Below, piece by piece: positions 7,371-15,487 of a stretch of DNA of 43,231 nucleotides. Numbering within the stretch: position 1 is the stretch's first letter; each line of letters starts with the position of its first letter. Below the pieces are notes generated by a model, which saw only the letters and a list, made by a program, of their open reading frames with translations, had not been told where the DNA came from and did not search any database. The stretch is from CAYZXK01 sp964482395 (GTDB lineage Bacteria > Planctomycetota > Phycisphaerae > UBA1845 > Fen-1342), in the NCBI GenBank assembly GCA_964482395.1, contig CAYZXK010000154.1, forward strand, positions 1-43,231, written 5' to 3'. The translations under genes and the position numbers were made by a program.

Positions 7371-8225
7371 ATGCTGGCTCGAGCCGCTTATCGTCGGCGC
7401 AGGCGTCGCATCCTCCCGGGCTTCGGCTTGGCGATGGGATTCACCCTGCTCTACTTCGGATTGATCGTCCTGATCCCGCTGGCCGGGCTGGTTCTCAAGA
7501 GCACGGCCATGAGCTGGCAGCAGTTCTGGGGGACGGTGACGGCTCCGCAGGCCCTGGCCTCATACGGGCTGAGCTTTGGCGCATCGCTGGCCGGAGCCGG
7601 ACTGAACGTAGTCTTCGGGTCGGTGGTGGCCTGGGTGCTGGTCCGATATCGCTTCCCGCTCCGGAAACTGATAGATGCACTAGTGGACCTGCCCTTCGCC
7701 TTGCCGACCGCGGTGGCGGGCATAGCCCTGACCGGCATCTATGACTCCAACGGCTGGGTCGGACGGCACCTGTCCGCTCTGGGCATTCAGGTGGCATTCA
7801 CTCGCCTGGGAGTGGTGGTGGCTTTGACTTTTATCGGTCTGCCGTTCGTGGTACGCACGGTTCAGCCGGTGTTGGAGGACCTGGACGTCGAGGTCGAGGA
7901 GGCCGCGGCCAGCCTTGGCGCCCGCCGGTGGGATACGTTCCGGCGGGTGATTCTGCCGGAACTCTGGCCGGCCCTGGCGACCGGGTTCGCCTTGGCTCTG
8001 GCGCGGGCCCTGGGCGAGTACGGCTCGGTAGTGTTCATCGCCGGGAACCTGCCCATGCGGACCGAGATCACGCCGCTGCTGATCGTGATCAAGCTGGAGC
8101 AATACGACTATGCCGGGGCCACTGCTCTGGCAGTTGTGATGTTGGGCGCTTCGTTCGCGCTGCTTCTATTGATCAATGTCTTACAACGTCGTGCCGGGCG
8201 TCGACAACCGGCATTCGGCGATTGA
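7371..8225 (+). CDS. cysT: Sulfate ABC transporter permease subunit CysT
   Basis: This is one of the two inner-membrane permeases of the sulfate importer. The 284-residue protein has a short basic N-terminus (YRRRRRR) and about six membrane segments. The cytoplasmic coupling loop EEAAASLGARRWDTFRRVILPELWPAL matches the ABC permease EAA motif that contacts CysA. FALPTAVAGIAL and GEYGSVVFIAGN are CysT-type blocks. GGCGGAG precedes the ATG at 7371, 18 bp after sbp. The stop codon is separated from the cysW start by one base (TGA-G-ATG), which suggests translational coupling. Confidence 0.93.
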   Translation: MLARAAYRRRRRRILPGFGLAMGFTLLYFGLIVLIPLAGLVLKSTAMSWQQFWGTVTAPQALASYGLSFGASLAGAGLNVVFGSVVAWVLVRYRFPLRKLIDALVDLPFALPTAVAGIALTGIYDSNGWVGRHLSALGIQVAFTRLGVVVALTFIGLPFVVRTVQPVLEDLDVEVEEAAASLGARRWDTFRRVILPELWPALATGFALALARALGEYGSVVFIAGNLPMRTEITPLLIVIKLEQYDYAGATALAVVMLGASFALLLLINVLQRRAGRRQPAFGD

Positions 8226-8226
8226 G

Positions 8227-9117
8227 ATGAGTTCGGCAAGCGTGGAAAGACCGCCTGGGCGATCGGTTCGTCCGGCCACTGCTGAGCCCGCCCCGGTCCG
8301 CTGGCTGCTGATCGTGGTGGCGGTGGGATTTTTGACTTTGTTTCTGTTCTTGCCGCTGGCGGCGGTGTTCGCCCAGGCTTTCCAGCGGGGGCTGGGCCCA
8401 TATCTGGCGGCCCTCCGCGAGCCGGACGCCCGGTCGGCCATCCGTCTGACGCTGCTGAGTGCGGGCATCGCGGTGCCGCTCAATCTACTGTTCGGCGTGG
8501 CGGCGGCCTGGGCGATTGCGAAGTTCGAGTTTCGCGGCAAGAGCGTCCTGATAACTCTGATCGACCTGCCTTTCGCGGTCTCCCCGGTGATTGCCGGCCT
8601 GATCTATGTGATCCTGTTCGGACGGCGCGGTTGGCTGGGCCCCTGGCTGGACCAGCACAACATTCAGATCATCTTCGCCGTACCCGGGATAGTGCTGGCC
8701 ACCATCTTCGTGACCTGTCCGTTGGTGGCCCGGGAGCTGATCCCGCTGATGCAGGCCCAGGGGCGGGAGGAAGAGGAGGCCGCCGTAGTGCTGGGGGCCC
8801 GCGGCTGGCAGACCTTCTTCCGGGTGACCTTGCCGAACATCAAGTGGGGACTGCTGTACGGGGTGATTCTGTGCAACGCGCGGGCCATGGGGGAATTCGG
8901 AGCGGTCTCGGTGGTTTCCGGCCACATCCGCGGCCTGACCAACACCATGACCCTGCATGTGGAGATCCTATACAACGAGTACAATTTCGTGGGCGCCTTC
9001 GCCGTCGCCTCGCTGCTGACTCTGCTGGCCATGGTCACGCTGGCTCTCAAGAGCCTTGTGGAATGGAAGGCCCGCCAGGGCCAGGCGGCCGGGCCGGTAG
9101 TGGCGGAGCAACCTTGA
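8227..9117 (+). CDS. cysW: Sulfate ABC transporter permease subunit CysW
   Basis: This is the second inner-membrane permease, pairing with CysT. After a 30-residue polar N-terminus it has about six membrane segments, the EAA loop EEEEAAVVLGARGWQTFFRVTLPNI, and the CysW block GEFGAVSVVSGHIRGLTNTMTLHVE. I place the start at ATG 8227, one base after the cysT stop, giving 296 residues. The frame opens earlier at 8176 inside cysT, but the TGAGATGAG junction is repeated exactly at the cysW-cysA boundary, so coupled starts are more plausible at both. The gene depends on sbp for substrate and cysA for energy. Confidence 0.92.
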   Translation: MSSASVERPPGRSVRPATAEPAPVRWLLIVVAVGFLTLFLFLPLAAVFAQAFQRGLGPYLAALREPDARSAIRLTLLSAGIAVPLNLLFGVAAAWAIAKFEFRGKSVLITLIDLPFAVSPVIAGLIYVILFGRRGWLGPWLDQHNIQIIFAVPGIVLATIFVTCPLVARELIPLMQAQGREEEEAAVVLGARGWQTFFRVTLPNIKWGLLYGVILCNARAMGEFGAVSVVSGHIRGLTNTMTLHVEILYNEYNFVGAFAVASLLTLLAMVTLALKSLVEWKARQGQAAGPVVAEQP

Positions 9118-9118
9118 G

Positions 9119-10186
9119 ATGAGCATCGAAATCCGCCACGTCACCAAGACCTTCGGCACCTTCACCGCCCTGAGCGACGTCAGCCTGGAGGTCAAGACCG
9201 GGGAACTGGTGGCCCTACTGGGTCCCTCGGGCTCAGGAAAGACCACCCTGCTGCGGATCATTGCGGGCCTGGAAGTTCCGGATTGCGGAACCATCCTTTT
9301 CCACGGGGAGGACGCCACCGACCGGCGGGTGCAGGACCGTCGGGTCGGCTTCGTCTTCCAACACTACGCACTGTTTCGGCACATGACCGTCTTTGACAAC
9401 GTGGCCTTCGGCCTGCGGGTGATGCCGCGTTCCATGCGATGCTCCAAGGCCGAGATCCGAGCCCGCGTCCAGCGGTTGCTCTCGCTGGTTCAGCTCGACT
9501 GGCTGGCCGACCGGTATCCGTCGCAGCTCTCCGGAGGGCAGCGCCAGCGGGTCGCACTGGCCCGGGCTCTAGCGGTCGAGCCTCGGGTGTTGCTGCTCGA
9601 CGAGCCATTCGGATCGCTGGATGCCAAGGTGCGCCAGGAGTTACGGCGGTGGCTGCGCCGACTGCATCAGGGGATCAATGTCACTGGCGTCCTAGTCACC
9701 CATGACCAGGAGGAGGCCCTGGAGGTAGCCGACCGGGTGATCGTGATGAACGCCGGCCGAATCGAGCAGATCGGCACGCCCGAGGAGGTTTTCCACCATC
9801 CAGCCACCGAGTTCGTCATGAACTTCCTGGGGCATGTCAACGTATTCCACGGGCGGGCCGAGGGCAACAAGGCGTTCTTCGGAGCCTTCGAGCTGGACTA
9901 CCCCGACGCCCCGGCGACCGGATCGCTGGCCATTCGCGGGTTTGTACGCCCGCATGACCTGGAGGTGGACTTGCAGCCAGCGGAGACTACCCTGGTCGAG
10001 GGGCTGGTCGAGCACATCCATGCTGCCGGTCCACGCGTCAAGCTCGAGTTGCTGACGGTCCTGGGGGAGACGATCCAGGTCGAGATTTCGCAAGAGCGCT
10101 ATCGGGCGCTGGGGCTGACCCGTGGCCGACGGGTCTACGTGCGACCGCGGGAGATCAGAGTATTTTCGGACAATCCAAGCGGGTGA
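9119..10186 (+). CDS. cysA: Sulfate/thiosulfate ABC transporter ATP-binding protein CysA
   Basis: This is the cytoplasmic ATPase of the sulfate importer. Walker A is GPSGSGKTT, the Q-loop lies in FVFQHYALFRHMTV, the signature is LSGGQRQRVALARAL, Walker B is LLLDEPFGSLD, and the switch His is in VTHDQEEALEVADR. The C-terminal third (about 235-355) is the regulatory beta-domain common to CysA/MalK-type ATPases, so activity may be controlled by protein partners. Length is 355 residues, the usual size. It starts one base after the cysW stop and closes the operon; the next 385 bp contain no protein gene. No sulfate-reduction enzyme is encoded nearby. Confidence 0.94.
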   Translation: MSIEIRHVTKTFGTFTALSDVSLEVKTGELVALLGPSGSGKTTLLRIIAGLEVPDCGTILFHGEDATDRRVQDRRVGFVFQHYALFRHMTVFDNVAFGLRVMPRSMRCSKAEIRARVQRLLSLVQLDWLADRYPSQLSGGQRQRVALARALAVEPRVLLLDEPFGSLDAKVRQELRRWLRRLHQGINVTGVLVTHDQEEALEVADRVIVMNAGRIEQIGTPEEVFHHPATEFVMNFLGHVNVFHGRAEGNKAFFGAFELDYPDAPATGSLAIRGFVRPHDLEVDLQPAETTLVEGLVEHIHAAGPRVKLELLTVLGETIQVEISQERYRALGLTRGRRVYVRPREIRVFSDNPSG

Positions 10187-10325
10187 GGTCGGCCCACAGT
10201 GGGGCGCCGGGAGCGATTACGACGCCCGCCGATCGTGTAAAATGCCGCACAGCCATAACCATAAAGCACGCCTGAACAATGCCTTATGAACCGGAACCCC
10301 TCCCGACCAATTGCTCCCCTTTCCG
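10187..10325. other. Gene-free stretch after cysA
   Basis: Apart from a weak TAAAAT box at 10238-10243 and a 15-codon frame at 10242-10289 that lacks a ribosome binding site, I see nothing here. The rest of the 385-bp gap holds the promoter, candidate RNA and terminator listed next, followed by about 100 bp leading into pyrK. Confidence 0.4.
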
Positions 10326-10354
10326 TGGACAGGGTTCTTGCGATCTGCTATAGT
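10326..10354 (+). promoter_or_regulatory. Near-consensus sigma-70 promoter
   Basis: TGGACA (10326-10331), an exact 17-bp spacer, and TATAGT (10349-10354) match the consensus at 5 of 6 positions in each box. It is the best promoter I see in the window. The expected start is near 10361, leading into the structured RNA below. Confidence 0.7.
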
Positions 10355-10360
10355 CCCCTT

Positions 10361-10463
10361 GTTGGGAGGCCGTGGCCGCCCGAACTGGCAATGGACTTTG
10401 CGGCTGTTCTAGCCGTGGCGCGCTTCCGAGATCGGCCTGCGGGTTTGATCTCGGAAGTTTTTT
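10361..10463 (+). ncRNA. Candidate small RNA, about 103 nt (or terminated leader of pyrK)
   Basis: The interval runs from a near-consensus promoter to an intrinsic terminator with no credible protein gene between. Predicted hairpins by eye are GGGAGGC-CGTG-GCCGCCC (10364-10381, one mismatch), a small GCAA/TTGC stem, CGGCT-GTTCT-AGCCG (10401-10415) and the terminator stem (10423-10457). The sequence does not match the conserved cores of 6S, SRP, tmRNA or RNase P RNA, nor a riboswitch I know. Two readings are possible: an independent sRNA, or a leader that attenuates pyrK, whose start lies 109 nt after the terminator. I see no segment that could clearly pair with the terminator's 5' arm as an antiterminator, so I favour the independent sRNA. 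Confidence 0.55.
10423..10463 (+). terminator. Rho-independent terminator
   Basis: CTTCCGAGATC (10423-10433) pairs perfectly with GATCTCGGAAG (10447-10457) and is followed at once by six T residues (10458-10463). Inner GGCC/GGTTT pairing may lengthen the stem. This is the only hairpin with a T tract that I found in the 43 kb. Confidence 0.88.
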
Positions 10464-10571
10464 AATGGCTCTCAGCCGGCAGGCTGGCCGCTCGGTTCGG
10501 CGTCGATCGCTTGGTAGCGCTGTGGCGAGGGGCGAGCCGGCCCGGGCCTTGTGTGCAGAAGGACGATCGGC

Positions 10572-11564
10572 ATGAGTGAGCTGGTGCATCGCTTCGCGGC
10601 TGCGAACGCGGGCTGTGTCGTCGAAGCGCGCGTCGGGTCATGCAGGTTGCTTTGCGGCGGGCACCATGCCGCCGACTTACTGTTGCCGGCTTTCCCGCCG
10701 AGCCGGCCGGGCCAGTTCGTGCAACTGCTTTGCGGGCCGGCATCCGACGTGCGGCCGGTGGCCCACGATTGGCCGCCCGACGGGTTTCCGTCGCTGGCCG
10801 ACCCGGACCTCTGCGGCCCCTCGCCGTTCTTGCGTCGACCGTTCAGCATCGCCGATCGTTGGACTGCGGATGATGGATCGACGGGGCTGCGTGTGATCTG
10901 GCGGAATGTCGGAGTTGGGACGCGCTGGCTGGAGGGCCTGCGCGCGGGTCAGAAGCTGAACGTGCTGGGGCCGCTGGGACGCGGATTCGACATTCCCCAG
11001 GCTCAGGTGTCACTGGTCCTGGTGGGGGGCGGGGTCGGGATTCCCCCGCTGTTGTACCTCGCCCGCCAACTGCATGACCTGGGGTGGACCGACGTAACGA
11101 CCATCTTCGGCATCCGGACTCGGGCCGCCTGCTTTTTGCATCTGCTCGGGGAACCGGCGCGCGATGGGACGCCGACGGTCTGCGTCGAGCTTCCGGGCCC
11201 GGCCGGATATCCCAGCGTGGTCACCAGCGACGATGGGAGTCTGGGTTATCCGGGCCGGGCCAGCGATGGGCTGCTGGCCTGGTGGGGCAGGCGGGCCGAG
11301 CCCCGCGGACCGGCAATGGTAATGGCTTGCGGCCCGGAGCCGATGCTGCAAGAGGTAGCGCGGTTGACCCGCAAGCTGGGCTTGGATTGCCAGTTGTGCA
11401 TCGAACGCACCATGGGCTGCGGCCTGGGGACCTGTCTGTCGTGCGTGGTGCGGGTGCGGGACCCACGACCGGCCCGCGGCTGGCGCTGGGCGCTAACCTG
11501 TCAGGAGGGCCCGGTGTTTCCCCGGGATGATCTGCTCGACTACGGGCCGGACTGCCGCACATAA
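10572..11564 (+). CDS. pyrK: Dihydroorotate dehydrogenase B, electron-transfer subunit (FAD, 2Fe-2S)
   Basis: PyrK passes electrons from the catalytic PyrD subunit to NAD in pyrimidine synthesis. FAD binding is marked by LRRPFSIAD (88-95), nucleotide binding by GGGVGIPPL and ACGPEPM. The 2Fe-2S ligands are Cys283, Cys288 and Cys291 in GCGLGTCLSC, with Cys310 in LTCQEGPVF. At 330 residues it is longer than the usual 250-280, because of an inserted loop at about 57-87 before the FAD motif and another at about 195-245. I start at ATG 10572, which has AAGGA upstream; a GTG at 10551 is possible. No pyrD lies beside it, which is unusual. The PhnD-like gene follows after 21 bp. Confidence 0.87.
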   Translation: MSELVHRFAAANAGCVVEARVGSCRLLCGGHHAADLLLPAFPPSRPGQFVQLLCGPASDVRPVAHDWPPDGFPSLADPDLCGPSPFLRRPFSIADRWTADDGSTGLRVIWRNVGVGTRWLEGLRAGQKLNVLGPLGRGFDIPQAQVSLVLVGGGVGIPPLLYLARQLHDLGWTDVTTIFGIRTRAACFLHLLGEPARDGTPTVCVELPGPAGYPSVVTSDDGSLGYPGRASDGLLAWWGRRAEPRGPAMVMACGPEPMLQEVARLTRKLGLDCQLCIERTMGCGLGTCLSCVVRVRDPRPARGWRWALTCQEGPVFPRDDLLDYGPDCRT

Positions 11565-11585
11565 TGTGCCGGCCAGGAATACCTG

Positions 11586-12557
11586 ATGCGGGCAAGCAGA
11601 GCACGAACCGCGTTGCTGATAACCGCCGGCGCCGGCCTGATCTGCGGGGTGGGGTGCCAGTCGGCCGGGCTGCGTCTGCTCAGCCTGGTCGGTCTGCGCC
11701 AGAAACCCTTGTCGGTCGCCCTGGTCATCGATCGGCCGGAGACTGCCGCCCAGGCGATTAACCCGTTCCCCGCTTACGGTCTTTTCCAGAAGGCCCTGGC
11801 TGAGCATCTAGGGCGTCCGGTCGCGGTGGACGTATGTTTCGGCTTTCAGGTCGAGCCGGCTTTCAGCACCGGCTGGTACGATCTGGCGGTTCTATCGCCG
11901 ATGCAGTTCGCGATGCTCAAGGCCGCGCGGGAGGCGCACGTGATCGCGGTTTCAGTCGACATGCAGGGGCGGTCAGCGCGTCCGGCGTTGCTGGTAGTTC
12001 CGGCCGACTCGGAGTTGACTGCGGCCTCGGACCTGCGCGGCAAGAGCGTAGCTTTTGGGCCGGTGGGCGACGCCCGGACCACGCGGGCCGCCCTGTTGTG
12101 TCTGGCCCGCGAGGGGGTGCAACAGGACGATCTGACGCTGGAACTCCTGCCGACTCCCGGTTCCCTCAAGCACCTGCCGGACGCGCGAGCGGTGGTCCGG
12201 GCGGTGATCAGCCGCGAAGTGGCGGCCGGTTTTCTGGATCAGGCGGCCTGGGAAGCTCTGCCTGAGCACGATGACCGTGAGGCTGAGCCGGCCCGCGACA
12301 AGTTGCGGATCATCGCCCGGACGGTCGCCCTGCCCGATCGCCTGCTGGTCGCCTCTCCCAAGCTCGATCCGGTCACGGTTCAGCAGATCCGTCGTTTTGC
12401 ACTGGAGGTCGGCCGGGAGCATCCGGAGGTGATCCAGCCGCTGGCCTGCTCGGGCTACTGCGTGCCAACCGAGGCCTTACTGTGTGCCTGTCGGAGTCTG
12501 ACTGAGGTCGGGGGGAGTGGGGTCGTTTCCGGCGGGCAGGGTGGCGGGGACCGGTGA
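11586..12557 (+). CDS. PhnD-like phosphate/phosphonate-type substrate-binding lipoprotein
   Basis: The 323-residue product resembles the PhnD/SsuA-type periplasmic binding superfamily. VALVIDRP opens the first lobe, ALAEHLGRPV and VCFGFQVEPAFSTGWYDLAVLSPMQ follow, and LRGKSVAFGPVGDARTTRAAL matches the second-lobe block of PhnD relatives. The N-terminus has a hydrophobic segment ending in GVGC, a weak lipobox, so outer-surface anchoring is possible. No permease or ATPase gene for such a ligand is adjacent, so transport is uncertain, and a sensing or redox-linked role beside pyrK cannot be excluded. AGGA precedes the ATG. The Gly-rich C-terminal 27 codons overlap the convergent phosphatase gene. 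Confidence 0.72.
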   Translation: MRASRARTALLITAGAGLICGVGCQSAGLRLLSLVGLRQKPLSVALVIDRPETAAQAINPFPAYGLFQKALAEHLGRPVAVDVCFGFQVEPAFSTGWYDLAVLSPMQFAMLKAAREAHVIAVSVDMQGRSARPALLVVPADSELTAASDLRGKSVAFGPVGDARTTRAALLCLAREGVQQDDLTLELLPTPGSLKHLPDARAVVRAVISREVAAGFLDQAAWEALPEHDDREAEPARDKLRIIARTVALPDRLLVASPKLDPVTVQQIRRFALEVGREHPEVIQPLACSGYCVPTEALLCACRSLTEVGGSGVVSGGQGGGDR

Positions 12558-13757
12558 CTTGCGCAGGGTGAGTTCGTCGATCGTGCCGCCATCCAGGGCG
12601 ATCTGACGCAGCCGCAGTTCGTCACCCTGGATGGTGACCTGAGTGAAGCTGTAGTGCTGGTCGTCGATAACGGCCAGGAACTCGGGGCGCGGCTGGCGGG
12701 CGGGGTAGAGCGAAGCCCCACCGGCCCCGCTGACAACGTAGATCACGCCCCGACCCGGCTCAACCACCCGCCCGTCCAACAGGGGGTATGACCGCTGGTA
12801 GTTGTGATCGTGGCCGCTGAAGACCAGGTCTACTCCGGCCGCCTGGATAATGGGCACCAGGGCCCGCTGGATGCGCTGGTCGGGCTGGTACTGGCCGCCA
12901 GTGAAGGGCGGGTGGTGGAGCACCACGAACTTCCAGCGCGGTCCGGTGTCCGCCAGCACCTCGGCCAGCCAGGGAGCCACCCGCTCGCGCAAGGTGGGTT
13001 CGTCCAGGTTGCTGTCCACAATCGCGAACCGGCTGTTGGCGTAGTCAAACCAGTAATTGCGTTCCGGCGTCAGCCCTGCCGGCCCGTTCTCCGGCAGCTC
13101 GAACACTTCCCGGTACGCGGCGGCCTGACCATTGTCGTGCAGGTCGTGGTTGCCTAGGCAGGGCCAGAAGTTGATCCGGGGCAGAAGGTGCTGATAGGGG
13201 GAGAAGAATCGCTCCGAGTAATCCTCCCGCGCCCCGTCTTCGTACACCACGTCGCCGGTATGCACCAGAAAGTCCGGCGGCGGCCGCAGGCCGGCCATTT
13301 CACCCGCCAGCCGATATTGGGCGCGGGTGCCCCGACCGCTGTCGCCGAAGACCAGGAAACTGTAGCGCTGCTGCGGGCCGGGTGAGGTACGGAAGGTCAG
13401 CGGGTCGGCCAGCCTGCGGCCGGAAACCTCGATCTGATATGTGTAGGCGACGTCCGAAGCTAAGCCCCCGATCCAGGCCCGATGACGCCGACCCTGGGCA
13501 TTCGCCCCCATCGTACGCTGGCCATCCGGAGCTGTCAGACGAACCACGCAATCGGCCGGCCGAGTGGTGTACCACACCAGCACCGCGGCATCGGGTCCGG
13601 TCATCTGGAGCATCGGCCCTTCCAAGACCCGCACCGGCAGAATCCAGGGCGCCGCCCCATACAGGCCGATCGCGACCAGGATGGCCACCAGGGCCCACAT
13701 TAGCACGGTCCGCGGGGGCGTCCAGGCGGGTCGGCGGCCGGCAGTCGTGGCGGACAT
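12477..13757 (-). CDS. Membrane-anchored purple-acid-phosphatase-like metallophosphoesterase
   Basis: The product of 426 residues has a membrane anchor or uncleaved signal at about 17-38, a fibronectin-like beta domain (about 45-125, typical of purple acid phosphatases) and a calcineurin-type catalytic domain. Metal motifs appear in order: GDSG (138-141), GDVVY (168-172), GNHD (202-205), HHPPF (281-285) and GHDHNYQR (315-322). It should hydrolyse phosphomonoesters or related bonds outside the cytoplasm. It begins one base after the coaD stop, so the two are probably co-transcribed with the GTPase gene. Its last 27 codons overlap the convergent PhnD-like gene, and both tails look dispensable. 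Confidence 0.87.
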   Translation of the reverse strand: MSATTAGRRPAWTPPRTVLMWALVAILVAIGLYGAAPWILPVRVLEGPMLQMTGPDAAVLVWYTTRPADCVVRLTAPDGQRTMGANAQGRRHRAWIGGLASDVAYTYQIEVSGRRLADPLTFRTSPGPQQRYSFLVFGDSGRGTRAQYRLAGEMAGLRPPPDFLVHTGDVVYEDGAREDYSERFFSPYQHLLPRINFWPCLGNHDLHDNGQAAAYREVFELPENGPAGLTPERNYWFDYANSRFAIVDSNLDEPTLRERVAPWLAEVLADTGPRWKFVVLHHPPFTGGQYQPDQRIQRALVPIIQAAGVDLVFSGHDHNYQRSYPLLDGRVVEPGRGVIYVVSGAGGASLYPARQPRPEFLAVIDDQHYSFTQVTIQGDELRLRQIALDGGTIDELTLRKSPVPATLPAGNDPTPPDLSQTPTGTQ

Positions 13758-13758
13758 G

Positions 13759-14304
13759 TCAGCGTTCCTTTCGTGCGGCTGGCGGAAGTTTGCGGACCTT
13801 GCGGCGCAGCTTCCGGGCCAGTGCCACGGCCACGTTCGCGGGCACCAGTTGTCGAATGCGGCGGATGTCTCCGCCTCCCAGTTCGTAAATCTGCTTGATG
13901 TAAGTACTTGAGGTCAGGGCGTGCTGATCGCTGGTCAGGATGAACACCGTCTCGACCCCGCCCACCAGCCGGTTCAGGTTCGCCACCTGCACCTCGTGGT
14001 TCAGGTCGGCCATGTCGCGGATCCCGCGCACCAGAACGTGCGCCTTGCAGTCCCGCACGAAGTCGATGGTCAGCCCGTCGTAGGTCGCGGCCCGGACATT
14101 GGGCAGATCGGCAATGTGAGGCAGCAGGAGTTCCAGCCGCTCCTGAGGCGTAAAGAGCTGTTCTTTATCGGGATTCTTGCCGATGCCCACGATCAGCTCG
14201 TTGAACAGCCGGGCCGCACGCCGAATCACGTCCAGGTGACCGAAAGTGACCGGATCGAACGACCCTTGGAAAACCGCGATAATCCTCTGAGACTTTGAAG
14301 ACAC
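13759..14304 (-). CDS. coaD: Phosphopantetheine adenylyltransferase
   Basis: CoaD transfers AMP from ATP to 4'-phosphopantetheine, the penultimate step of coenzyme A synthesis, as a cytosolic hexamer. The nucleotidyltransferase signature is GSFDPVTFGH (14-23), with TFGH as the T/HxGH motif. VRGIRDMADLNHE corresponds to the family's RG(L/I)R block, and the SSTYIKQ block corresponds to the C-terminal SSS-x-VKE motif. At 181 residues it is slightly longer than the usual 160, through a basic tail rich in Arg and Lys. It lies between the GTPase (75 bp upstream) and the phosphatase (1 bp downstream) on the minus strand. Confidence 0.93.
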   Translation of the reverse strand: MSSKSQRIIAVFQGSFDPVTFGHLDVIRRAARLFNELIVGIGKNPDKEQLFTPQERLELLLPHIADLPNVRAATYDGLTIDFVRDCKAHVLVRGIRDMADLNHEVQVANLNRLVGGVETVFILTSDQHALTSSTYIKQIYELGGGDIRRIRQLVPANVAVALARKLRRKVRKLPPAARKER

Positions 14305-14379
14305 GTTCTGTATTTGAAACCAAAACCGGCCGGTCCGCCAGTCGTGGGTGACAATGCCGGGCCGCCTCCAATCCCCAGG

Positions 14380-15375
14380 TCAGGAATGCAGCTCGACCAC
14401 GTCTTTGTCGTGCAGCACGTGTTCGAGCTGGACGTTCTGGCCGGCGGCCACCCCGTAGCCCCACAGTCGGGCCGATCTTACCCGGTTCTCAAACCCGCGG
14501 TAGACTCGCCGCGTCAGTTCCCGAACGTCGCTGCCGGCCGGGAGGATGAAGGGTTCGTCCAGGTCCGGTTTACGCCCCGGCGGCTTGGCGTAAACCCGGA
14601 TCACCCGGATCAGCCTGAACAGCAGCTCCGGCACCCGGGCCATCGTATCTGACAGACGGGTGGAAATCGGTTCCACCGGAAGTCGGGTGCCCACCAGCTC
14701 GCGTAGTAATTCCAGGTTCTCGCCGGCGCCCGGCAGGTCCAGCTTGTTGGCCAGCACCGCCCCGGGCACTTGGAGCTTACCGCCCGGCTCGGCCGGCAAC
14801 ACTCGCGGCCCGTCAGTCAGTTCGATACCCCGTCCGGCCAGATGGTTCAGGCAAACTTCGAGCTGCTCGACCATCGAGTCGCTGGAAAGATCGACCACCA
14901 CAACCAGGGCGTTGGCGGAACGCCAGAGCCCGGGGAACCCGGTCGGGATGTGCTCGGCCGTCACCGGTGGGGTATCGATGAGCTGAATCTGAATGTCCTC
15001 ATATCGGACCATACCCGGGACGGGGACCGAAGTGGCGAACGGGTAGTCGGCTATGTTGACCTGGGCGTTGCTCAGGCCGCCGACGATAGATGACTTGCCC
15101 ACGTTGGGGGTGCCGATCAGCGCCACCTGGCCCGCGCCGCAGCGGGGGATGGCAAACGGATCAGCCCGGGACGGGCCGCGCTTATTGGACTGGGCGATAG
15201 CCTTGCGGGCCGCCGAAAGCTTCTTCTTCAGGTCCGCCTGGATCTTCTCCGACGACTTGTGCTTGGGCAGCTCACGCCACATTTCCTCCAGGGCCGCCAG
15301 TTGTTCCTCCGGCGTCTTGGCGGCCCGGTAGCGGGCTTCGGCTTCCAAGTATTGCGGCGTAAGGTTGGCAGCCAT
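14380..15375 (-). CDS. DRG/Obg-type GTPase with TGS domain
   Basis: This 331-residue cytosolic GTPase has a helical Lys-rich N-terminus (1-65), a G domain and a C-terminal TGS domain (about 264-331). The P-loop is GTPNVGKSS (88-96), switch II begins at DTPP (134-137) in place of the commoner DTPG, and the base-recognition motif is NKLD (210-213). NIADYPFAT resembles the switch I region of DRG/Obg proteins. Relatives bind ribosomes, so a role in translation or ribosome maturation is likely but unproven. GGGGAG ten bases before the ATG supports the start. It is the first gene of a minus-strand run with coaD and the phosphatase. Confidence 0.85.
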   Translation of the reverse strand: MAANLTPQYLEAEARYRAAKTPEEQLAALEEMWRELPKHKSSEKIQADLKKKLSAARKAIAQSNKRGPSRADPFAIPRCGAGQVALIGTPNVGKSSIVGGLSNAQVNIADYPFATSVPVPGMVRYEDIQIQLIDTPPVTAEHIPTGFPGLWRSANALVVVVDLSSDSMVEQLEVCLNHLAGRGIELTDGPRVLPAEPGGKLQVPGAVLANKLDLPGAGENLELLRELVGTRLPVEPISTRLSDTMARVPELLFRLIRVIRVYAKPPGRKPDLDEPFILPAGSDVRELTRRVYRGFENRVRSARLWGYGVAAGQNVQLEHVLHDKDVVELHS

Positions 15376-15487
15376 GGCTGCGACTCCCCGCTTAGTATAT
15401 CCAGGCCGGGGCCAGGTTTGCTCGGGGCCTGCGGCCGGCTCGGCGAAGTGGTAACATAGCTGCGCCCATGACAGCGGGAGGCGATTG

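Noticed and set aside
10242..10289. 15-codon frame beginning MPHSHNHK after a TAAAAT box
   Set aside because: Too short, no ribosome binding site, and the box has a poor -35 at the wrong spacing.
10372..10575. 67-codon frame across the candidate RNA and terminator
   Set aside because: It runs through a strong intrinsic terminator, lacks a ribosome binding site and has no family features.
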